A DNA stretch of 21,530 bases from DAISWL01 sp036826375. Lineage in GTDB: Bacteria; Patescibacteriota; Saccharimonadia; Saccharimonadales; HK-STAS-PATE-42. Under the pieces are notes generated by a model. The model saw only the letters and a program-made list of their open reading frames with translations. It had not been told where the DNA came from and did no database searches. Location: contig DAISWL010000013.1 in NCBI GenBank assembly GCA_036826375.1, positions 1-21,530 of the forward strand, read 5' to 3'. This document shows positions 1-6,234 of this stretch, piece by piece (position 1 is the first letter of the stretch; the number at the start of each line of letters is the position of its first letter). The position numbers and the translations under genes were made by a program.

Positions 1-19
1 TATGCTAAGCTTAATTTAC

Positions 20-55
20 GGAGAGGTGACCGAGTGGTTGAAGGTACCGGTCTTG
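20..55 (+). pseudogene. 5' half of tRNA-Ser, truncated duplicate
   Basis: This is identical to the first 36 bases of the complete tRNA-Ser at 173. It has the acceptor 5' strand, the D arm and the anticodon stem 5' strand, then loses the anticodon loop, variable arm and T arm. The sequence that follows does not restore a cloverleaf. It could be a duplication remnant, half of another serine tRNA wrongly joined at a shared k-mer, or a 5' exon. I see no group I intron core in the short spacer. Confidence 0.6.
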
Positions 56-172
56 GGCGTACGCGTTCTTTTTAAAGAACTAAACTGGCGATCTTTAAGC
101 TTTAGCTTGAAGGCCGGTTTTTAAGACCGAGAGTATGAACAGAACATTAATAATATGCTAAGCTTAATTTAC

Positions 173-262
<90 letters not shown>

Positions 263-564
263 GCACTGTCATTTCTTTAATCTATGGACAGGGCTTGGTG
301 TTCATCATCCTCGCTGGACACAAGCTAGGAAATCCCAGATTGTACGAGACGGCTATTAAAGCCTACAAAAAACGGAATTTCCGCGAATTAACTTGTTTCC
401 ACTCGTATTTTACCAGAAATCCGCCTACGGCGGACAACCAAAAAAGCGCGGCTCCAGCCGCGCCCCAGCTCCCATTTCCCCCCTGAAAACATCTGGCTTG
501 CGCTCCCGCGCAACCAAAGAAAGAGCCACCCATGCGGGCGACAATTTCCAAAAAAGTTTGCTAC
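263..564. other. No gene recognised; GC-rich spacer left of the inverted repeat
   Basis: The short ORFs here overlap the tRNA or each other and have no credible start or family resemblance. The stretch holds two strong hairpins: TCCGCC-TAC-GGCGGA near 420-434 and the terminator-like one at 440-463. Base composition is clearly richer in GC than in the rest of the scaffold and resembles the cassette to its right. Confidence 0.6.
440..463 (-). terminator. Rho-independent terminator candidate, leftward
   Basis: GCGCGGCT (446-453) and AGCCGCGC (456-463) form a perfect 8-bp stem with a CC loop. Read on the minus strand it is followed by six T (440-445), a classic intrinsic terminator. It would stop leftward transcription coming out of the two-gene operon at 780-2698, although it lies about 320 bp beyond that operon and outside the left inverted repeat. 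Confidence 0.55.
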
Positions 565-771
565 TGGCGCAGTTTTACAACCGAGCTAGAACCCATTTTG
601 AGCGAAATTGCTGAAAAGCATAAGCCCCGCCGCCTTGCGGGCAAGTCTGCTCAGCTAGCGCCCCGCCAGAAAAACCCTTTGCATATTTTTTGAGATTCCC
701 CCGCCGAGATTTTTTGGATTTGGAAAAGGATGTTTCTGGCGAGTGCGCCTGCTCTTGGGAGCAGAGGCGGC
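565..771 (+). repeat. Left 207-bp inverted repeat
   Basis: This is the reverse complement of 3792-3998 at 206 of 207 positions. The only difference is A763 against the complement of C3800. The outer end is TGGCGCAG and the inner end is GAGGCGGC. An ORF reads through it on the minus strand and gives the same peptide as the right copy, but that follows from the DNA identity and is no evidence of coding. Confidence 0.95.
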
Positions 772-779
772 ACATACTT

Positions 780-1187
780 CTACCAAGCGTCTGCTTTTGT
801 TGCAAGAAGTGCGTCCCACATGTCTTCAGGCCTCTCAAATGTGCGGCTTTCAAAGAGCTTCGGACGAACCGATTGGTTGTATAATTCCAAACTCAACGGA
901 GTTAGCTTGTAGGTAAAGCCATTGCGTGGGTCGATGAACTGTATAGATCCATCCTCCAGTTTCTGTACTTTGCCATCGCCAAAGCGACGCTCCTTGACCG
1001 TATCGAACCATTCAACACAATGCTCTCGTACTTGTACATCAATAGCAACAAGCGTTGTTCCATCGGTTGCTTCGCCATCTGCCGAACAAGATTCCACTAG
1101 ATATGCCGGGTATGCGACTAGCGGCTCTTGTTCTAGTCGTTCGTTGTCTGTTGAGTTCATAGGTATCTCCTGTGTCATAATATCCAA
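780..1187 (-). CDS. Uncharacterised 135-aa protein, second gene of the putative ART operon
   Basis: I do not recognise the family. The product is small, acidic and soluble-looking, without signal peptide or membrane segment. The C-terminal half (VKERRFGDGKVQKLEDG, then FIDPRNGFTYKL) reads like a compact beta-rich fold. Its start lies 13 bp inside the end of the upstream 507-aa gene, so the two are probably translationally coupled. Other in-frame ATGs lie at residues 4 and 10. The stop codon lies 9 bp from the inner edge of the left inverted repeat, so the gene fills the cassette to its boundary. A role as chaperone, specificity factor or antitoxin for its neighbour is possible from position alone. 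Confidence 0.7.
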   Translation of the reverse strand: MDIMTQEIPMNSTDNERLEQEPLVAYPAYLVESCSADGEATDGTTLVAIDVQVREHCVEWFDTVKERRFGDGKVQKLEDGSIQFIDPRNGFTYKLTPLSLELYNQSVRPKLFESRTFERPEDMWDALLATKADAW

Positions 1188-2698
1188 TCCTCACTTTCCG
1201 TGCTGGATGTGCCGCCAGCATCGGGCGGTTTGTATTCGCGCGGCGGCCGACCGTGAGCAACGTCAATTATCTGTGAGTAGTGTCCGGCAATCTGGACAAA
1301 ATCCTCTACCGGTGCGCCATTTATCTCTGTGAGACCTGCTTCGTGCAGTGAGGTTATAAGCCGCTCTCTGTGCTCTGGGCTGCCGACGGACACGCCAGCA
1401 ATTGCTTCTACTGGTATGCCGGTTCTAAACATCTGTTCGTTACTGGTCATCCTGCCCCAGCCCTGTTCGCCGAGACGCTCAAGCAAGCCGTCGGGAGTAA
1501 GCCTCGTATCAAAAATCGCGGGGTCAGTTGTGCCGTACTGGTCATCTGCATAAGCATACCAGTCGGTTCTATCTATAAGCTCCGGCTTGAGGACAAGTAC
1601 AGTATTGCCGTACGTACTCTCGTCGCATTGTCCCTCTTTCAGGCTCTTTTCCGTAACGGTACGCACAAACACGCTGTCTGCGCCACCAGTATTCAAATCT
1701 ATTTCAGAGGACATGCCGACTGCCTTTACACCACGGCGAAAACGCTCGTGGGTGGCCATAAGTCCATTTCTGAGTAATTTCGGCAGAACTGCATCGTTTT
1801 GTACTCCGTGAACAAGAGCTATCTCGCCATGTCTGCGCTCGTATTCTTTATACTTGCCAGGTTCAACGATGGTGCTGTAACCAGGATATACTTCCTGACG
1901 GACAAGCTTGTCGATCTGAACATAAGCTTTTTGGCCGTTCTCAATGCGGTGATGCCAGGTATAGCGGTTGACCTTATACTCCATTTCATCGACAATCTCA
2001 GGAGTACTAAATGCATCTTTGACCCCGAACAAATCACGCATGGCAGCATCCGCACGGCGGCCAAGCTCATCGTTATCTACCGGTGTTCCATCTTCATTCT
2101 GTTCTGGCAAATTGATATTGACGACGCCGTCTAATGCCCGCCAGTTTGAGTCGGGACGAGCAACCGTCAACTTCAACCCATTTATTTGGAATACGTCCGC
2201 AGTGGTAGTCAAAATCTCTCGATCCGTGCCATCGTAACGATTTTCAGCCATATAGCCAATTCGGCACGTACCAGAGCTGGACGGAACATCATGACCGCTG
2301 GTAAGTCTGTTATATGCCGAAGCAGTCAGTTTAAACGTCAGCTGAGTACCGGTTTCTGTCTTGATAAAACTGAGCTGCTGCCCCTCAATGTGTTCGCCAT
2401 CGCCGATAATAGTCTCTTTCGGGTGTGGCTCCTCGGGGTTAAGGGGTTTAGTCTCTAGCCGGTCAAGGGCTTGCGTGGCTTGTACGGAACTTTCGGTTCG
2501 TAGAAGCTGCTCGACATGACCCCCGGCAATTTGTTCGCTACCCAGGACAACATTCAGCGCTGTTCCGCCCAAGTTTTGTGCGATTTGCTTCCGTTGGTGT
2601 TGTAACTCCGGAGAAGTCGGTAAAAGTTGCTGCTCAACAGAAAGTGGCGAGAGTTCGCCGTATGTATTTGGGGGGGCAGGTGCTAATGTTTCTGACAT
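1175..2698 (-). CDS. Putative ADP-ribosyltransferase-fold protein (507 aa)
   Basis: No signal peptide or membrane helix is visible. Residues 1-240 are an uncharacterised region, proline-rich at the start. The C-terminal part, about 290-440, carries a pattern I associate with DarT-like ADP-ribosyltransferases: ALVHG with H297, NGLMATHERF at 311-320, GMSSEIDLNTGGADSVFVR at 328-346, a beta strand NTVLVLKPEL, and SNEQMFRTGIPVEAI at 419-433, in which E421 would be the catalytic glutamate. Such enzymes move ADP-ribose from NAD+ to protein or nucleic acid. The call rests on motif memory, not on a search. A divergent ADP-ribosylglycohydrolase next door strengthens it. The start at 2698 is supported by a promoter 30-60 bp upstream, though no Shine-Dalgarno is visible. 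The end overlaps the 135-aa gene. Confidence 0.55.
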   Translation of the reverse strand: MSETLAPAPPNTYGELSPLSVEQQLLPTSPELQHQRKQIAQNLGGTALNVVLGSEQIAGGHVEQLLRTESSVQATQALDRLETKPLNPEEPHPKETIIGDGEHIEGQQLSFIKTETGTQLTFKLTASAYNRLTSGHDVPSSSGTCRIGYMAENRYDGTDREILTTTADVFQINGLKLTVARPDSNWRALDGVVNINLPEQNEDGTPVDNDELGRRADAAMRDLFGVKDAFSTPEIVDEMEYKVNRYTWHHRIENGQKAYVQIDKLVRQEVYPGYSTIVEPGKYKEYERRHGEIALVHGVQNDAVLPKLLRNGLMATHERFRRGVKAVGMSSEIDLNTGGADSVFVRTVTEKSLKEGQCDESTYGNTVLVLKPELIDRTDWYAYADDQYGTTDPAIFDTRLTPDGLLERLGEQGWGRMTSNEQMFRTGIPVEAIAGVSVGSPEHRERLITSLHEAGLTEINGAPVEDFVQIAGHYSQIIDVAHGRPPREYKPPDAGGTSSTESEDWIL

Positions 2699-2734
2699 AT
2701 ATTAACCAATTTTTGTTTTTGAAAAACTACTGTA

Positions 2735-2763
2735 AATGTAGCACAGTATTTGTGTTTTGTCAA
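2735..2763 (-). promoter_or_regulatory. Sigma70-type promoter for the leftward ART operon
   Basis: On the minus strand, TTGACA (2758-2763) is followed after exactly 17 bases by TACATT (2735-2740). Transcription would start near 2728, leaving a leader of about 30 bases before the ATG at 2698. The -10 box overlaps the left operator half-site. Confidence 0.7.
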
Positions 2764-2774
2764 TATCTGTGCTA
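2739..2774. promoter_or_regulatory. Inverted-repeat operator between the divergent genes
   Basis: TAGCACAG (2739-2746) and CTGTGCTA (2767-2774) are perfect inverted 8-mers. The symmetry continues inward with TATT against AATA, allowing one extra base. Each half-site overlaps the -10 box of one of the two opposing promoters, so one bound dimer or dimer pair could shut both. The regulator is unknown; autoregulation by one of the flanking proteins is an inference. Confidence 0.6.
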
Positions 2775-2778
2775 ATCT
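2750..2778 (+). promoter_or_regulatory. Promoter for the ADP-ribosylglycohydrolase gene, probably leaderless
   Basis: TTGTGT (2750-2755) and TAATCT (2773-2778) are 17 bases apart. A start about 7 bases downstream falls at 2785-2786, the A of the chosen ATG, which predicts a leaderless mRNA. This agrees with the lack of any ribosome binding site before that ATG. Confidence 0.5.
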
Positions 2779-2785
2779 GTCGAGT

Positions 2786-3739
2786 ATGAAAGTAAGCGTT
2801 GAGTCTATCCAGCAAGACAGGATTACTGGAAGTTTACAAGGGCTAGCCGTTGGCGACGCACTCGGTACGACTATTGAGTTTTCCCGCCGAGATACAGTTC
2901 CGGCAGTAACGGATATTGTCGGCGGCGGGCCATTTCAGCTAGAGGCTGGCCAATGGACGGATGATACCTCAATGGCATTATGCATTGCTGCGAGTTTGGC
3001 TGAGACCGGCGCCTATGATCCCAAAGACCAGCTGGAACGTTTTGTCCACTGGCGCGACAAGGGCTATATGAGCAGTAATGGGCGCTGTTTTGATATTGGC
3101 ACACAAACAAGTGGTGGGCTGCATGACTACGAGTGTACTGGCGAGCCGTATCGTGCAGATACATCCAGCCATAACTCGGGTAATGGCTCATTGATGCGCC
3201 TTGCCCCTGTGCCTATGGCCTTTTCTGATAATATAAAATTGGCTGGTGAGCTGTCTGCCGACAGTTCGCAGACGACGCATCCCTCTATCGAGTGCCAGGA
3301 AGCTTGCGGCATATACGGCCAGCTTATCGTGAGCGCGATAAGCGGCAGTACGAAAGAGGAATTATATGAGTTTGCTAGGGGACTAGCTAATACCGTCACC
3401 TCGTTAAAAATTGCAAATGTGCTGAATGGAAGCTATCGCTCAAAAACTCGCGACGAGATTTCCTCATCTGGTTATGTGGTGAATAGTCTTGAGGCGGCCC
3501 TGTGGGCATTTGCCAATAGTGATAATTTTGAACAAGGCGCATTGCTTGCGGTGAATCTTGCTGATGACGCCGATACGGTCGGTGCAATCTATGGGCAATT
3601 GGCAGGGGCATACTATGGTAAGTCTGGTATACCTGAGCGTTGGATTGAGAAATTGTACGCGGCAGATATGATTGAAAGTCTAGCAAAGCGCATTGCCGGT
3701 AAAATTGGCACATACGCTATAAAATCTGTTCAACGTTAG
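2786..3739 (+). CDS. ADP-ribosylglycohydrolase (DraG/ARH family)
   Basis: The 317-aa protein matches the ARH/DraG fold, which removes ADP-ribose from modified side chains or nucleic acids using two divalent metal ions. Visible landmarks are GLAVGDALG (19-27), the metal-binding WTDDTSMAL (57-65, with T58, D59, D60), GNGSLMR (132-138), and NLADDADTVGAIYG (257-270, with D261, D263, T264 as the second metal set), then QLAGAYYG. Length is normal for the family. An in-frame ATG at 2750 would add 12 residues but lies inside the -35 box, so I chose 2786. It is transcribed away from the putative ADP-ribosyltransferase and ends about 50 bp before the right inverted repeat. Likely role: reversal of, or immunity to, its neighbour's ADP-ribosylation. 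Confidence 0.92.
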   Translation: MKVSVESIQQDRITGSLQGLAVGDALGTTIEFSRRDTVPAVTDIVGGGPFQLEAGQWTDDTSMALCIAASLAETGAYDPKDQLERFVHWRDKGYMSSNGRCFDIGTQTSGGLHDYECTGEPYRADTSSHNSGNGSLMRLAPVPMAFSDNIKLAGELSADSSQTTHPSIECQEACGIYGQLIVSAISGSTKEELYEFARGLANTVTSLKIANVLNGSYRSKTRDEISSSGYVVNSLEAALWAFANSDNFEQGALLAVNLADDADTVGAIYGQLAGAYYGKSGIPERWIEKLYAADMIESLAKRIAGKIGTYAIKSVQR

Positions 3740-3767
3740 CGTTTGCGTGTTGCAAGTGATACGCGCG

Positions 3768-3782
3768 GGCGACTGTGTCGCC
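3768..3782. other. GC-rich hairpin downstream of the glycohydrolase gene
   Basis: GGCGAC-TGT-GTCGCC forms a 6-bp stem about 30 bp after the stop codon. There is no T-run on either side, so it is at best a weak terminator or part of the repeat family's edge. Confidence 0.35.
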
Positions 3783-3791
3783 TAGAGCCAC

Positions 3792-3998
3792 GCCGCCTCC
3801 GCTCCCAAGAGCAGGCGCACTCGCCAGAAACATCCTTTTCCAAATCCAAAAAATCTCGGCGGGGGAATCTCAAAAAATATGCAAAGGGTTTTTCTGGCGG
3901 GGCGCTAGCTGAGCAGACTTGCCCGCAAGGCGGCGGGGCTTATGCTTTTCAGCAATTTCGCTCAAAATGGGTTCTAGCTCGGTTGTAAAACTGCGCCA
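3792..3998 (-). repeat. Right 207-bp inverted repeat
   Basis: This is the mirror copy of 565-771. Its outer end, CTGCGCCA at 3998, is a sharp boundary: beyond it the sequence becomes AT-rich and resembles the rest of the scaffold. The flanks outside the two repeats are unrelated to each other. Confidence 0.95.
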
Positions 3999-4411
3999 AA
4001 ATTCGGGATATTTGAATTCCGAACTTTATTCAATAGGCACCACCAGAAATAATACAGAATTTTTTTAAATGCTAAAAAGATCGAGATGAACATAAAGAAG
4101 ACTCTCTTTGGGTGCCATTCTTGTTGTACGTATAACAATAGTTGATACCCGGGGTGCTACTAATTGCAACGTAGCGAAGATAACCACAAGCCTGATCAAC
4201 AAGCGGGGAGGAGAGAGGACTGGGTTTTATTGGCTAAAAGCTGTTGCATGACATCTATGTGGATCTGAATACTATCTATTTTGCTCTGATGGCGGGATTA
4301 AGTTTGATATAACCACACCGTACCAAATAAAGTTGATTGAGCTAACTATAAACCCGGAATCGAGTTTAAGCTGCATCGCTTGGTGATGACAATCTGATTA
4401 GTGTATTGATA
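3999..4411. other. Intergenic stretch with a palindrome and diverged repeat copy A; no gene
   Basis: No credible ORF lies here. The right half (4142-4310) is a diverged copy of 9818-9990. An imperfect 18-bp palindrome, TTGTTGTACGTATAACAA, sits at 4121-4138 with core TACGTA. No intrinsic terminator is evident after the six-gene operon that ends at 4412. Confidence 0.6.
4142..4310 (+). repeat. Diverged direct repeat copy A (partner at 9818-9990)
   Basis: The two copies share TTGATACC at the left, CCTGATC about 48 bases on, GGGG with GAGAGA, and then a clearly alignable stretch, AAGCTGTTG-ATGACATCT-TGTGGA-CTGA-TA-TAT-TATTTTG, where the dashes are single-base differences. Both copies have stop codons just before the best-conserved part, so they look like decayed sequence, not genes. 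They lie in the same orientation on either side of the MoxR-Bat operon. Confidence 0.6.
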
Positions 4412-5224
4412 TTACCAATTTTTATTATCGTAAGATCTATCGTTGACCCCTTCGTTGGATTGATTTGTACGCTGTGACTGAGAACGTTTTCTATTCTTTT
4501 GGTCGTTTTCTTGTTGTTTTTGTTCGAAATCATCTAGTTGTTGCTGGCTGGGCCCCTCGGATTGATTTGGGTCGGAGCCGTCGTTTTGAGATTCATCACC
4601 GTTACGAGCCTGTTTAGCATTCTCTTGTAACTTATTAATATCCTCCTCTAGTTGTTGAAGCTTTCGATTAGCCTCTTCAGTTTGTTCCTCTCCATCGTTT
4701 TTACCATCCTTACTTTCGGAACCATGTTCGTTAATAGAAAGACCACAATCACGTTCTTGAATAACGGCTTTGATTTTATCATAAGTTATAATTGCATCAT
4801 CAAATTGCTTGTTATTATTTTGTTGATTGGCTTTAGACATAAGAACAAAAACAAGATTAACCCTCACTTGACATTCGAAATCAGAGGGGGTTGTATCTAG
4901 TGCCTTCCTAAATTCTAATTCAGCTTCATCAATTTTTGCAGCGCTAAAACTATATATGCCACGATTATAATTGACCTTATAAGGTTCAATTATATTAATA
5001 ATAGCTACAGGCGCTAAAAGGTCGTGGGCTCTGTATATATCACCGGAATTATATTTTTTTATTGCAAGGCTAGTAAACATTGCTGGAGTGATTAGTTTTA
5101 CTATTATAAGTAAAACTAAAATAGAAATGGGGACAGTTATTTTGAAAAGACGACGTCTCAATAGCTTCATTTTCTTATTAAGTTTAATCTCGGCAGTTTT
5201 GATATCGATACTATCAGTATTCAT
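4412..5224 (-). CDS. BatC-like membrane-anchored TPR protein
   Basis: The 270-aa product has a short basic cytoplasmic N-terminus and one membrane helix near 28-48. A TPR-like segment follows at about 52-130 (KKYNSGDIYRAHDLL, then YNRGIYSFSAAKIDEAELEFRKAL). The tail after residue 165 is long, charged and rich in Q, N, D and E, with coiled-coil character (RKLQQLEEDINKLQENAKQ). BatC proteins of Bacteroides aerotolerance operons share this single helix, TPR and low-complexity tail. The start overlaps the upstream BatB stop as ATGA, so the genes are translationally coupled. It is the last gene of the operon. The subfamily call is by architecture and position. Confidence 0.7.
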   Translation of the reverse strand: MNTDSIDIKTAEIKLNKKMKLLRRRLFKITVPISILVLLIIVKLITPAMFTSLAIKKYNSGDIYRAHDLLAPVAIINIIEPYKVNYNRGIYSFSAAKIDEAELEFRKALDTTPSDFECQVRVNLVFVLMSKANQQNNNKQFDDAIITYDKIKAVIQERDCGLSINEHGSESKDGKNDGEEQTEEANRKLQQLEEDINKLQENAKQARNGDESQNDGSDPNQSEGPSQQQLDDFEQKQQENDQKNRKRSQSQRTNQSNEGVNDRSYDNKNW

Positions 5225-6234
5225 AAGCTAGTATCCTGATTAGGTTTTGGTAATTTTTCTAGTGATAATTTTTTAACTAAAATAAAATATTCTATTATTA
5301 ATAATACGGTAGCGATAGCGGCCCAGGCCCAGTAAGTATTGTGATATACGGGTACATCCTTTTTGTTGGCAGATTCGGTCAAGGTGTTGATATTGTTAAT
5401 AGATTTTAAGGTTGAACCACCAGAGCGTTGCTGATAAGGTACTCCTAATTGTTCGGCTATTATTTTTAAGTTTTCGGGGTTAAGTTTAGATACGGCATCT
5501 CTTGATTCAGAACTTGAGAAATCCTTAATATAACTAGTGTCTTGTTCCTCTTCTTCACCGTAAAATCCTATATATTCCTTCATCTTTCCGCCAGATTCCG
5601 TACCGTATCCTAAAACTAAGCCATCATTGATATATTTCTTCAGATTATCGAATGACTTAATTTTATCTTTACTGGTTTGCTCCCCGTCACCCATATAAAT
5701 CAAAATATTATGCTTGTCTGGCCTGCTTTTTTTGTTATTCGAGAGGATGCTATCCAAAAGCTCAACTGGCTGAGAAATGCTGCTACCGTTAGAATAGTAA
5801 ATTGCCTCAGGGTTAAGTGAATCGGCCACCGAATAAATAGCTGAAGAGTCGCTAGTTAATGGCAAATCAACATAAGATGAAGCGCCAAAACTAATTACAG
5901 AAAAATAAGATCCTGCTAGCTGTTCCGTAAAGGCGTGGATATCCTCCGAAACACCAGTCAGACGAGTTTGATTGCCATTATAATCCTCGGCTGCCATACT
6001 AGGCGTTATATCTATGACAAAATAAACATCAATATTGGTTGAGCTGGTTTTAGCTTTAGCGCCCGGCAGACTTATACCTATTAGCATAAAAACTACCATT
6101 AGCGATATTAATGCTTTGCGTGACTGGGCGCTTCGTCTTTCAGATTTCAGTGTTAGTACTATGGTCATGATTAATATCATCAATATTAGCGGGATAGTTA
6201 GCCACAATGGTAAAATTGGCTGCAGTTTCATCAC
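5221..6234 (-). CDS. BatB-like von Willebrand factor A membrane protein
   Basis: The 337-aa protein has two N-terminal membrane helices (about 9-28 and 41-58) and a VWA domain starting near residue 68. The metal-ion-dependent adhesion site begins with DITPSM (75-80), a DxTxS form, and later has YMGDGEQTS. A final membrane helix lies near 304-325. This is the usual Bat topology, with the VWA domain held at the membrane between helices. An acidic loop (YGEEEEQD) lies within the domain. It overlaps its neighbours by 4 bp on each side. Bat proteins are linked to stress tolerance and envelope integrity in other bacteria; the exact role here is not known. Confidence 0.82.
   Translation of the reverse strand: MMKLQPILPLWLTIPLILMILIMTIVLTLKSERRSAQSRKALISLMVVFMLIGISLPGAKAKTSSTNIDVYFVIDITPSMAAEDYNGNQTRLTGVSEDIHAFTEQLAGSYFSVISFGASSYVDLPLTSDSSAIYSVADSLNPEAIYYSNGSSISQPVELLDSILSNNKKSRPDKHNILIYMGDGEQTSKDKIKSFDNLKKYINDGLVLGYGTESGGKMKEYIGFYGEEEEQDTSYIKDFSSSESRDAVSKLNPENLKIIAEQLGVPYQQRSGGSTLKSINNINTLTESANKKDVPVYHNTYWAWAAIATVLLIIEYFILVKKLSLEKLPKPNQDTSL

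Larger units (their letters stand above)
565..3998. mobile_element. Inverted-repeat-bounded cassette with ADP-ribosylation genes, no transposase
   Basis: Two 207-bp inverted repeats (565-771 and 3792-3998) enclose three genes: a putative ADP-ribosyltransferase, a small partner and an ADP-ribosylglycohydrolase. The composition is richer in GC than the flanking operons, and the TTAAGCTTAA palindrome common elsewhere is absent. I see no transposase, integrase or resolvase. I also see no direct target duplication abutting the repeat ends (the left outer bases end GCTAC, the right begin AAATT). It could be a non-autonomous transposon-like unit mobilised in trans, a cassette captured between two copies of a dispersed repeat, or a scaffold join through that repeat. 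Confidence 0.55.

Noticed and set aside
56..153. Group I intron in the tRNA-Ser anticodon loop
   Set aside because: The 98-base insert is too short and shows no P3-P8 core; the downstream sequence is a complete second 5' half, not a 3' exon.
575..853. 92-aa minus-strand ORF, and its 81-aa counterpart at 3743-3988, as genes
   Set aside because: They share a peptide only because they lie in the 207-bp inverted repeat. One overlaps the 135-aa gene, and neither has a start signal.
922..2458. Several plus-strand ORFs of 74-136 aa opposite the 507-aa gene
   Set aside because: They are antisense shadows of a long, coherent minus-strand frame with promoter and family motifs.
2871..3713. Minus-strand ORFs opposite the glycohydrolase gene
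   Set aside because: They are antisense to an unmistakable ARH-family protein.
4121..4138. XerC/D dif-like or integrase core site at the 18-bp palindrome
   Set aside because: It is imperfect and lacks the arm consensus of dif; no recombinase gene is near.
4238..4310. Short coding gene in diverged repeat copy A (KLLHDIYVDL...)
   Set aside because: A stop lies directly upstream in the same frame in both repeat copies and no start codon is present; at most a decayed remnant.
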